Shown here: positions 56,744 through 64,000 of the stretch, one piece after another
Layout: each line of letters begins with the position of its first letter
Numbering within the stretch: position 1 is the first letter of the stretch
NCBI GenBank assembly: GCA_035652815.1
Contig: DASRDB010000003.1
Span: forward strand, 62,001 to 126,000
Reading direction: 5' to 3'
Source: DASRDB01 sp035652815
GTDB lineage: Bacteria; Chloroflexota; Ktedonobacteria; Ktedonobacterales; Ktedonobacteraceae
DNA length: 64,000 nucleotides
Position numbers and translations under genes: made by a program
The notes under the pieces: generated by a model
What the model was told of the DNA's origin: nothing
Seen by the model: the letters and a program-made list of their open reading frames with translations, nothing else
The model's database searches: none

Positions 56744-59212
56744 TTATTCTCCGTAAGGAATCCAGATGTTCTTCACCTGGGTCGCCTCGCGCAGGAACTC
56801 CTCGCCTTCCCCCTGTTCAATGCTCATCCAATCGCGAGGATGCCCGTAGTTGACCCAGGTGCGCTTCATGTTGCCTGCCGAAGCCAGCTCAACGCGCTTG
56901 CTGCCCTCCGCCGTTCCAAAGTACCACACGCTATCGACATCATCATGATCGGCCAGTACCTGCGTCAGCGCCTCACGGTCGCCCGTCACAATGTTGACCA
57001 CTCCTGCTGGCAAATCTGAAGTCTCGAAGACCTGGTAGCAATCCGTCGCGCTCAAAGGCGATGTCTCGGATGGAATAACGACCAGCGTATTGCCCATCGC
57101 GATGGCAGGCGCGACAAACGAGATGAAGCCGAGCAGCGGATACTCATCTGGACAGGTGATTCCCATCACGCCTATCGCTTCCGGCATCGCCAGCACCGCG
57201 CCGCGTAATGGTGGACGGTGAATAACGCCTTCGTACTTGTCCGTCCAGGCCGCGTAGCTGAACAGGCGCGAAATAGTCGCCTGCACTTCTGCGGAAGCAT
57301 CGCTATAAGCTCGCCCGGTCTGCTGCATAATGCGATGAGTAAACTCGTCCTCCCGCGCGGAGAGATTCTCGGCGATGTAGTAGAGAATCTGTGCCCGGTT
57401 ATGCGTTGTGCCGCTTGCCCAACCTGCAGCAGCATGCGCAGCCTCTACCGCGTTACGAATATCCTTGCGATTGCCCTCACCCACCTGACCTATAACGCGC
57501 CCCTGTGGATCATAGACATCCCGGCTGTACCCCGAGTCTGGGCGCGTCTGCTTCCCCCCGATAAACAGCTTGGGCGTGCGATCGATGGCAGGCATCGACA
57601 TTACATGTCCATTCGTGCCATTCACAGCCCCATCCTGCTGCTCCTCGCCATGCTCCTCTAGCTCATCATACCCTGCTTGCTTGCCATTCACAGACCGAGA
57701 GCTTTTGCCTATAAGAAATTCCTCGCTTGTCTTACTCGCCTCCACTTCCCATTTCGGACGAATATATTCATATAAACCTTCTTTGCCGCCCTCGCGTCCG
57801 AAGCCGCTTTCGCGATAGCCGCCAAAGCCACTGGAAGCATCAAACAGGTTAGTGCAGTTAATCCAGACGCTTCCGGCCTTGATTTTGGGCGCGATATCAA
57901 GCGCCAGGTTGATGTTCTCGCTCCACACGCTCGCGGCCAGACCGTAGCGCGTGTTATTCGCCAGTGCCACCGCTTCGGCAGGTGTGCGGAAAGTCATCGA
58001 GACGAGGACCGGGCCGAAGATTTCGACCTGCGCAATCGTGGTAGCTGGAGAGACGTTGGTAAAGAGCGTTGGCGGGAAAAAGTATCCCTCGGTTGGACAG
58101 GCCCACGAGGGCTGCCACATTTGCGCGCCCTCTTCGACGCCCTGCTGCACCAGGCGCTGTATTTCCTTCAGTTGCCCGGGCGAGACGATGGCCCCGATAT
58201 CCACCGCTTTATCGAGCGGATCACCCACGCGCAGGTGTTCCATGCGCTCTCGAATCTTTCCGATCAGCTTATCAGCGATATCCTCCTGCACCAGCAAACG
58301 CGAACCCGCGCAGCAGACCTGCCCTTGATTGAACCAGATGGCATCGACCACGCCCTCTACCACGCTATCCAGGTCGGCATCATCGAAGACAATAAAAGGC
58401 GACTTGCCGCCAAGTTCGAGCGACAATCGCTTGCCGGAGCCAGCCGTAGCGCGGCGAATGCTACGTCCCACCTCTGTCGAACCTGTGAAAGCAATTTTAT
58501 TGATGCCTGGATTACGTACCAGCGCTTCACCCACCTGCGAGGCTTCACCCGTAACAATATTCACCACGCCCGGCGGCAAACCCACTTCCTGCACAATCTC
58601 GGCAAACTTAAGTGCCGTCAGCGAGGTATAGCGCGCAGGCTTCAGGACAACCGTGTTACCCATCGCCAGCGCCGGCGCGATCTTCCAGGCCAGCATCAAT
58701 AGTGGAAAGTTCCAGGGGATAATCTGTCCCACCACGCCAAGCGGCGTGTAATCCGGTAGCTCCTGCTCCATCAACTGCGCCCAACCAGCATGATAATAGA
58801 AATGGCGCGCTACCAGTGGAATATCAATATCGCGTGTCTCGCGAATAGGCTTGCCATTGTCCAGCGATTCCAGCACAGCCAGCAGGCGCGAATGCTTCTG
58901 AATATGGCGCGCAATGGCATACAGGTAACGAGCGCGCAGGTGTCCTGGCATCTTGCCCCAACTTTCAAAGGCCTCGCGTGCCGCCGCTACAGCCTTCTCT
59001 ACATCCTCACCATTCGCTGAAGCAACCTGGGTTAATACTTTTCCGGTCGCGGGATTGATGCTATCGAGATACTGACCGCTAGAGGGCTTCACCCACCGGT
59101 TATTGATGAACAGGCCAAAGGGCTGATGCTCTTTAATCCAGTAGAGTCCTGGCGCTGCAGCTTCCGGCGCGGGGCCATATTCCATCGTCTCAAAGATATC
59201 CATGATATTCAT
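56744..59212 (-). CDS. ALDH16-type double-domain aldehyde dehydrogenase
   Basis: An 822-residue protein with two aldehyde-dehydrogenase domains. The first (about 35-495) is complete: PWNFPLLMLAWKIAPALAMG, the glutamate in LELGGKSPFIV and the cysteine in FNQGQVCCAGSRLL. A linker of about 50 residues follows. The second domain (about 548-800) keeps the fold motifs (TCPDEYPLLGFISFVAPAIA, DLPAGVVNIVTG) but has neither the catalytic glutamate nor cysteine segment. This is the ALDH16 layout. It begins 11 bp after deoC on the same strand, so it probably oxidises the acetaldehyde released by DeoC (inference). Confidence 0.9.
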   Translation of the reverse strand: MNIMDIFETMEYGPAPEAAAPGLYWIKEHQPFGLFINNRWVKPSSGQYLDSINPATGKVLTQVASANGEDVEKAVAAAREAFESWGKMPGHLRARYLYAIARHIQKHSRLLAVLESLDNGKPIRETRDIDIPLVARHFYYHAGWAQLMEQELPDYTPLGVVGQIIPWNFPLLMLAWKIAPALAMGNTVVLKPARYTSLTALKFAEIVQEVGLPPGVVNIVTGEASQVGEALVRNPGINKIAFTGSTEVGRSIRRATAGSGKRLSLELGGKSPFIVFDDADLDSVVEGVVDAIWFNQGQVCCAGSRLLVQEDIADKLIGKIRERMEHLRVGDPLDKAVDIGAIVSPGQLKEIQRLVQQGVEEGAQMWQPSWACPTEGYFFPPTLFTNVSPATTIAQVEIFGPVLVSMTFRTPAEAVALANNTRYGLAASVWSENINLALDIAPKIKAGSVWINCTNLFDASSGFGGYRESGFGREGGKEGLYEYIRPKWEVEASKTSEEFLIGKSSRSVNGKQAGYDELEEHGEEQQDGAVNGTNGHVMSMPAIDRTPKLFIGGKQTRPDSGYSRDVYDPQGRVIGQVGEGNRKDIRNAVEAAHAAAGWASGTTHNRAQILYYIAENLSAREDEFTHRIMQQTGRAYSDASAEVQATISRLFSYAAWTDKYEGVIHRPPLRGAVLAMPEAIGVMGITCPDEYPLLGFISFVAPAIAMGNTLVVIPSETSPLSATDCYQVFETSDLPAGVVNIVTGDREALTQVLADHDDVDSVWYFGTAEGSKRVELASAGNMKRTWVNYGHPRDWMSIEQGEGEEFLREATQVKNIWIPYGE

Positions 59213-59223
59213 GCTGTCCCTCC

Positions 59224-60249
59224 TCAGACCATCGGGTTATGGTGGGCCGCTGCATAGTGACCGGTGGCGAAGTACGAAAGCTGGCGTTCGATGTCAGAAA
59301 GCAGGCTGCTGGCCCCGATACGGAACAATGTATTATTCAGCCAGTCGTTGCCCAATTCCTCTTTCATCAGAATAAGCCAGTCCAGTGATTGTTTGGCAGT
59401 ACGAATGCCACCAGCAGGCTTGAAGCCGACCTTGTAACCTGTGCGCTCATAATAATCGCGAATGGCGCGTGTCATGACAATACCGACCGGAAGCGTGGCA
59501 TTGACCGGCTCCTTGCCTGTAGAGGTCTTAATAAAATCAGCCCCGGCCATCATGCAAACCAGGCTTGCCATACCAACGTTGCGCAGCGTGGCGAGTTCGT
59601 GCGTAGCCAGGATCGTTTTCATATGCGCTTCGCCGCAGGCTGCCCGAAAAGCTCGCACTTCGTCGTAAAGCGCCTGCCAGTTGCCTGTCAGCACATGGGC
59701 GCGGGAGATTACGATATCAATTTCTTTTGCGCCCGCCTGCACAGAGGCCTCAATCTCCCTTACCTTCAGTTCAAACGGATTCTGCCCGGCGGGAAAACCT
59801 GTCGAAACAGCGGCCACCGGAATATCCGTCCCACGCAGCGCCCCAACCGCCACAGGCACCAGGTTGTGATAGACGCAAACGGCCCCCACCTGCAAATGCA
59901 TATTGCCGACCCCTAAAGCATCAAGCAATTCCTGGCGCACCGGTTGACGCGCCTTTGCGCACAGTCGCAGCACGTTCCCCGGCGTATCGTCGCCCATCAA
60001 GGTGGTCAGATCAAGGCAGGTGATGGCGCGCAGCAGCCACGCTGCCTGCCACTCCTTTTTGACGGTTCGGCGAGCGGGCAAGGTCGCGGCCCGGCGCTCA
60101 ACGGCGCTGCGATTGACGCGCACCTGCCGCACCCAGTCCATATCTAGCGGCATTCCTGGATTGCGCGTCGGAGCCTCATGCGATATTTTTTCCTGCGCTG
60201 GCAGGGATGTCTCTTCGAGCGATTCGCTTCGCTTGCGGGTAGTGGTCAT
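59224..60249 (-). CDS. deoC: Deoxyribose-phosphate aldolase
   Basis: A 341-residue class I aldolase that splits 2-deoxyribose-5-phosphate into acetaldehyde and glyceraldehyde-3-phosphate. EIDIVISRAHVLTGNW, the Schiff-base lysine in ADFIKTSTGKEP and GYKVGFKPAGGIRTAKQ (second lysine) are diagnostic. An N-terminal extension of about 90 residues is longer than in E. coli DeoC. AAAGGAA lies before ATG 60249. It is the first gene of the pair with the ALDH16-type enzyme. Confidence 0.93.
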   Translation of the reverse strand: MTTTRKRSESLEETSLPAQEKISHEAPTRNPGMPLDMDWVRQVRVNRSAVERRAATLPARRTVKKEWQAAWLLRAITCLDLTTLMGDDTPGNVLRLCAKARQPVRQELLDALGVGNMHLQVGAVCVYHNLVPVAVGALRGTDIPVAAVSTGFPAGQNPFELKVREIEASVQAGAKEIDIVISRAHVLTGNWQALYDEVRAFRAACGEAHMKTILATHELATLRNVGMASLVCMMAGADFIKTSTGKEPVNATLPVGIVMTRAIRDYYERTGYKVGFKPAGGIRTAKQSLDWLILMKEELGNDWLNNTLFRIGASSLLSDIERQLSYFATGHYAAAHHNPMV

Positions 60250-60444
60250 ATGTGTGGTTCCTTTGTTTGCATGCTTGAACAGTCACTCATCTATCTTGCT
60301 CATATCAGGCGAGGAAATGTCAAGACGGCAGATAAGACAGAGCTACAACCAAAAAAGTAGTAGCATTTCACGCGCTTATTTCCTATAATCAATGTGTTGG
60401 GGGAGCAAATTGCCCATTAACATTCCTCAGGGCAACAACACATT

Positions 60445-61551
60445 TCATTGACGCGCCAGCACATTGATCAGCGCGTAGAAAGCAGGTTTGGGATGGTAGT
60501 CCACGTCAAAGATCAAGGGAGCGTCCGCATGATGCGTGAAGGCCGGAATCCAGGAATGCAGGTCGGTGAAGCCCCACATGACGAAAGCCGTACAGCGCTT
60601 CTCAACGAGACAGACGCTCAGCATATCCTGATAGACCCCCGCCTGGATTTTGAGTTTTTCCTGCATCGGACGTGTATCACCCTGGATTTTCACGTCCATT
60701 TCGGTGATCTGCACTTCGAGGCCTAGCGCTTCCAGCCGCCGCATATTCGCAAGTACATCCTGCGGGCGCGGATAACTATCAATGCTGACATGCATCTGCA
60801 AGCCAACCCCATTGATAGGCACTCCCTGCTGCAAGAGATTTTTGACCAGCGCATAAATAGCGTCAGATTTCGGCCCCAGTCCCTCGCCGCCATAATCGTT
60901 GTAGAACAGGCGCGCCTGTGGGTTGGCTTGATGCGCCCAACGAAAGGCCATCGCCAGATAATCGGAGCCAATCCCCTGCAGCCAGATCGAGTTACGCAGC
61001 GTCCCATCGTCATTCAACGCCTCGTTCACCACATCCCAGATATTGACCTGCCCTCGATAATGCGATACCTCGGTCAGTATATGCTCGCGCAAAATGGCGA
61101 TCAGTTGATCCCGCGAAAACTTGCCCTTCGTGAGCCAATCGGGCAGCGCTGTATACCAGACCAGGTTATGCCCGCGCACCTGCATGCCATGCGCCTGAGC
61201 ATAGCTCAAAAGCCTATCTCCCTCAGCAAAGTTGAATACATCAGACTGCGGCTCGGTTGCATCAAACTTCATCACCACCTCTGGCGTCACCATGTTGAAC
61301 TCAGTTGCAAGCGTTCTGCTATACTGCGCTTCGTCTTGCAAAGCATCCATATTGACCGTCGTGCCTATATAAAAATGACGCTTGAGCGCAAGGGACCGTA
61401 AGGTAGCATGAGTAACCGTGTGTGTCGGTAGAGGCGATACAGCGACCGAATTGGCAGTAGAACAAGAAACGATACAAGACATAAGCAAAGTCAGGATCAG
61501 GAAATACATCCAGTCCAAACCCTTGCCAACAGAGAGCTTAACCATCACCAC
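60445..61551 (-). CDS. Secreted endo-1,4-beta-xylanase, GH10
   Basis: A 368-residue xylan-cutting enzyme. A lipoprotein-type signal ends at SCIVSC, so it is likely held at the outer membrane face of the cell. GH10 hallmarks are FNMVTPEVVMKFD, VRGHNLVWYTALPDW, the acid/base glutamate in IWDVVNEALND and the nucleophile glutamate in VQITEMDVK; WGFTDLHSWIP closes the barrel. No carbohydrate-binding module is attached. ATG 61545 or GTG 61551 could start it; ribosome signals are poor. It is a single-gene unit. Confidence 0.92.
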   Translation of the reverse strand: MVMVKLSVGKGLDWMYFLILTLLMSCIVSCSTANSVAVSPLPTHTVTHATLRSLALKRHFYIGTTVNMDALQDEAQYSRTLATEFNMVTPEVVMKFDATEPQSDVFNFAEGDRLLSYAQAHGMQVRGHNLVWYTALPDWLTKGKFSRDQLIAILREHILTEVSHYRGQVNIWDVVNEALNDDGTLRNSIWLQGIGSDYLAMAFRWAHQANPQARLFYNDYGGEGLGPKSDAIYALVKNLLQQGVPINGVGLQMHVSIDSYPRPQDVLANMRRLEALGLEVQITEMDVKIQGDTRPMQEKLKIQAGVYQDMLSVCLVEKRCTAFVMWGFTDLHSWIPAFTHHADAPLIFDVDYHPKPAFYALINVLARQ

Positions 61552-61787
61552 GCGAACGCGACTTTCTTCTATGTTTTCGAATACTAGAGTAGCAGAATAG
61601 GTGGGAGGGTGTCAAATACAAGTATGTTGCTGGATTGAATCCGTGTTTTCTGCCATGCTATATACATTTTTCCTGGAAGAATTGAGAAATATTTTTAACT
61701 CTGCTAAAATCGGCGTAATACTTGTTGGGTGGAGCAGTATCATAAAAACGTATAGTAAAACTTTAAACTGACGTAAGGAGAACCTGT

Positions 61788-62450
61788 ATGACGCTTAATC
61801 AACAACAGCAAGGGACAATTCAGGGGTCGGACATTCCCCAGGAAAAACTTACACGTGGCAGATCGAGTAAGGGAACTGCGCCCCTCAACAAGGTTCTTGC
61901 TCGTCTACCCCAACACTACCTGGCAGCGGTAGTGAAACCATCGGTAGCAACGTATAGGAATGCGATGGGAAATGAAAGCTGGCGTCTTGTCTGGATACAA
62001 TTGCTTACCTGGGCTTTCCTCGATGCCCTGTTGGGTGTGCTGGTCAATATCATTACCCCACCCGCAACAAACACACCTTTCCTTCGACTCTTTGCGTTTG
62101 CTTCCTCCTACGGCTTGATCGTTGCTGTGCCTCTGCTGTTCTTTCTCCTGATGGGTGTTGTCTATCTATTTGCCAGGTACTTCGGGGGGCAGGGAAGCTT
62201 TCTAGAACAATGCAACACCTCGCTCTACCTTCAGGCACCCCTCGGCGTACTCAGCAAACTTCTGGCTTTGATTCCCATTGTCGGAAGAATACTCAACACC
62301 GTTTTAAGTCTTTACGGAATCGTCCTACAGGTTTTCATCATCATAGCCGTACATCGTCTCAGCAAGGGTAAAGCCACTGCAACCATACTTATACCCGTAA
62401 TAGTCATAAGCGCAGTTGCAGGGGTTGCATTCCTGCTGATAAAAAAATGA
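61788..62450 (+). CDS. YIP1-family-like membrane protein
   Basis: A 220-residue protein. The first 60 residues are hydrophilic; then five membrane segments follow, beginning WRLVWIQLLTWAFLDALLGV and ending ILIPVIVISAVAGVAFLL. The plan and PLGVLSKLLALIPIVGRIL loop resemble YIP1 membrane proteins of unknown function in bacteria. TAAGGAGAACCTGT sets ATG 61788. A DinB gene starts 13 bp after, on the same strand, so the two may be co-transcribed. Confidence 0.75.
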   Translation: MTLNQQQQGTIQGSDIPQEKLTRGRSSKGTAPLNKVLARLPQHYLAAVVKPSVATYRNAMGNESWRLVWIQLLTWAFLDALLGVLVNIITPPATNTPFLRLFAFASSYGLIVAVPLLFFLLMGVVYLFARYFGGQGSFLEQCNTSLYLQAPLGVLSKLLALIPIVGRILNTVLSLYGIVLQVFIIIAVHRLSKGKATATILIPVIVISAVAGVAFLLIKK

Positions 62451-62462
62451 GGAAAAACATCC

Positions 62463-62957
62463 ATGACACAAAATACTCTCGTGGTTGCCCCTTTTTATAA
62501 GGGCTGGGATGTCTATCAGGGTCATCTCGTTAAGGTTATCGCTCCACTTTCACCTGAGCAACTTGAGTTGCACGCAACGCAGCAACTTCGCTCTATCGGC
62601 ATGATTGCTACACATATTGTGGCCTGCCGCGCTCGCTGGCTGTACTATGTACTTCACGAGGGTGGCGAAGAACTCATTCCAATCGGCACGTGGGATCGTC
62701 CTGGTCAACCCGCCAGATCCGCCGATGAACTGGTAAGCGGCCTGGAAACGACCTGGAACGTGCTTGACGAAGCCCTTCATCGTTGGACTCCTGCCGACTT
62801 AGAGGAGATGCTGCGAGATGTAGACGACGAAACCGGCGAGGAAGAAACCTTTACGCGCCAGTGGGTCATCTGGCACCTGCTCGAACACGACCTGCATCAC
62901 GGCGGAGAACTCTCGTTCCTGCTCGGTATACATGGGCTGGCTGCAATCGATCTTTAG
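62463..62957 (+). CDS. DinB-like protein
   Basis: A 164-residue four-helix DinB protein. Metal-binding histidines fit GMIATHIVACRARWLYY and VIWHLLEHDLHHGGELS, the latter being the typical closing helix. DinB-fold proteins in this group are predicted thiol-dependent metalloenzymes of unknown substrate. ATG 62463 has GAGGAAAAAC upstream. It is the third DinB-type gene in this window (others at 17825 and 22870), and they are not close copies. Confidence 0.85.
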   Translation: MTQNTLVVAPFYKGWDVYQGHLVKVIAPLSPEQLELHATQQLRSIGMIATHIVACRARWLYYVLHEGGEELIPIGTWDRPGQPARSADELVSGLETTWNVLDEALHRWTPADLEEMLRDVDDETGEEETFTRQWVIWHLLEHDLHHGGELSFLLGIHGLAAIDL

Positions 62958-62970
62958 CTCGGAATGATGA

Positions 62971-63014
62971 AGAGGTAAGGGATGGAGCCAGTTCAGGCTT
63001 CCATCCTTACCTCT
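62971..63014. terminator. Two-way hairpin between dinB-like and GH16 genes
   Basis: AGAGGTAAGG-G-ATGGA pairs with TCCAT-CCTTACCTCT around a short loop. It lies 14 bp after the DinB-like stop and 41 bp from the convergent GH16 stop, so it probably ends both transcripts. Confidence 0.6.
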
Positions 63015-63054
63015 GATGCTCTCATATCAGCCCGGAAGAGGAAAGTCTCTCCTG

Positions 63055-64000
63055 CTATGGATGCGTCCAGCTATATGTACTAGTATCGTACTGCAAGCCG
63101 TTCTGTTGATAGGTAAACGAGTAGGTGATCGTTTGGCCTGGACTCATACCGCCTGCCGTATACTGCCACTGGCCCGAACCGCCATTGTAGGTCATATTGA
63201 CGTTCTGCTGGACCTGGCCCGGAACCGTATAATGCACGATGACATAGCCCGCCGTCCAGCCGCAGGGCTGGAACCAGAATTGAGCCTGGCTTGAGCTGAC
63301 GTTGTTGACTCCCTGGTTGAAGTTGCCTGAGCAACTGGGAGTGGGCGTGGGAGTAGGCGTGGAACCGCCCGAACCGAAGGTATAGGTATACGAGCCGGTA
63401 TCGTACTGTAGCCCGTTCTGCTGGTAGGTGAACGAGTAGGTGATGACCTGACCCGAACTCAGCCCTCCTGCCGTGTATTCCCAATTCGTGATGCTGCTAT
63501 TGTAGGCCATATTGACGTTCTGCTGCGTCTGACCAGCAACCTGATAATGTAGGATCACATAGCCCGCCGTCCAGCCGTTGGCATGGAACCAGAACTGCGC
63601 CGAGCTAGAACTGACGCTATTTACTCCCTGCGTAAAGCCGCTGCCACTGCTAGTAGGTGTGGGGGTCGGCGTAGAACCATTGGCCGTATAGACGCGGACG
63701 TAGTCTACATTCATGCTGTAGCCGGAAGCCGTGGAAGATGTAGGAGTGGTGCAGCCGCAGACTCCATTCGGGAAGCCGCCACCCATCGCCAGATCCAGAA
63801 TGATGAAGAAGCTGTGATCGACCGCGTTCGCCCACGTGGTCGGGTCCACCTGGCTGGCATTCACTGTGAAGAAATTGTTCCCATCCAGATACCAGCGAAT
63901 CTGTTCTGGCGAGACGCTGCGGTCAATCTCGACACGATAGGTGTGATAGCCGGTCTGGCAGCCAGGACAGGCGTGTTGCCCGCTGCCGATACCAGATGTC
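63055..64000 (-). CDS. GH16 beta-glucanase with two C-terminal carbohydrate-binding modules (cut by window edge)
   Basis: The 3' part of a secreted laminarinase-like enzyme; the start and catalytic core lie beyond base 64000. Visible is the end of the GH16 domain (SPEQIRWYLDGNNFFTV, FFIILDLAMGGGFPNG, MNVDYVRVYTANG). A Thr-Pro linker follows, then two repeated modules of about 85 residues (QFWFHANGWTAGYVILHY, then YSFTYQQNGLQYDT, in both). The modules resemble CBM56, which binds beta-1,3-glucan, and are joined by a second Thr-Pro linker. This is a fungal-wall-degrading layout (inference). Confidence 0.88.
   Translation of the reverse strand, partial: TSGIGSGQHACPGCQTGYHTYRVEIDRSVSPEQIRWYLDGNNFFTVNASQVDPTTWANAVDHSFFIILDLAMGGGFPNGVCGCTTPTSSTASGYSMNVDYVRVYTANGSTPTPTPTSSGSGFTQGVNSVSSSSAQFWFHANGWTAGYVILHYQVAGQTQQNVNMAYNSSITNWEYTAGGLSSGQVITYSFTYQQNGLQYDTGSYTYTFGSGGSTPTPTPTPSCSGNFNQGVNNVSSSQAQFWFQPCGWTAGYVIVHYTVPGQVQQNVNMTYNGGSGQWQYTAGGMSPGQTITYSFTYQQNGLQYDTSTYSWTHP

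Overview
The window looks like chromosomal DNA of a Ktedonobacteria-type Chloroflexota (inference). The grounds are the mix of gene families (ECF sigma/anti-sigma pairs, a zinc-ribbon Ser/Thr kinase fragment, LuxR-type ATPase regulator, several DinB-fold proteins, S53 peptidase, tricorn protease, GH10 and GH16 glycosidases), the mixed GC content, Gram-positive-style T-box and SAM-I leaders, and many long hairpin repeats between genes. No rRNA, tRNA, CRISPR array or prophage was seen.

Layout. 1-3931: end of an exopolysaccharide cluster (sugar transferase, GT4 transferase, Wzz-like protein, a CpsD-like protein that has lost its ATP-binding residues, a membrane protein). 4195-8930: one operon of ECF sigma factor, zinc-finger anti-sigma factor, three membrane permeases and an ABC ATPase. 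9201-18310: class F sortase, a broken kinase gene, glutaryl-CoA dehydrogenase, acyltransferase, GT2, tRNA-dihydrouridine synthase, FAD oxidase and two small stress-type proteins. 18487-28685: large LuxR regulator, formate/nitrite transporter, HicB-DinB fusion, histidine phosphatase, VirB11-like ATPase, MshA-like glycosyltransferase, LysE exporter. 28686-38671: sigma factor with membrane partner, a sigma-factor fragment, secreted S53 peptidase, two very small transcription or translation units, tricorn protease, thioesterase.

38776-42048: a NUDIX gene split by a 2.7-kb TnpB element. The element carries tnpB, a 175-residue protein of unknown function and a small HTH regulator, but no TnpA. It is bounded by 5-bp direct repeats and end hairpins, and removing it restores the NUDIX frame exactly.

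42063-51268: an amino-acid block. hom is divergent from metX-metY-lysC-asd, which together cover aspartate to homocysteine. The metX leader holds a SAM-I riboswitch followed by a T-box whose specifier reads AUG. argC-argB follows, with its own promoter and a T-box whose specifier reads CGC (Arg). 51495-64000: a proline/glutamine-rich membrane protein, P5C dehydrogenase with an MBL-fold protein, a DUF4388-like protein, a deoC-ALDH16 operon, GH10 xylanase, YIP1-like and DinB proteins, and a GH16 glucanase with two carbohydrate-binding modules that runs off the right edge.

The most unusual items are the TnpB element with its cargo genes and self-overlapping operator, the tandem SAM/tRNA-Met leader over a complete pathway, the short ORF units at 26422 and 32967, the two head-to-tail gene remnants (9816-10339, 30469-30624), and at least four families of palindromic intergenic repeats.
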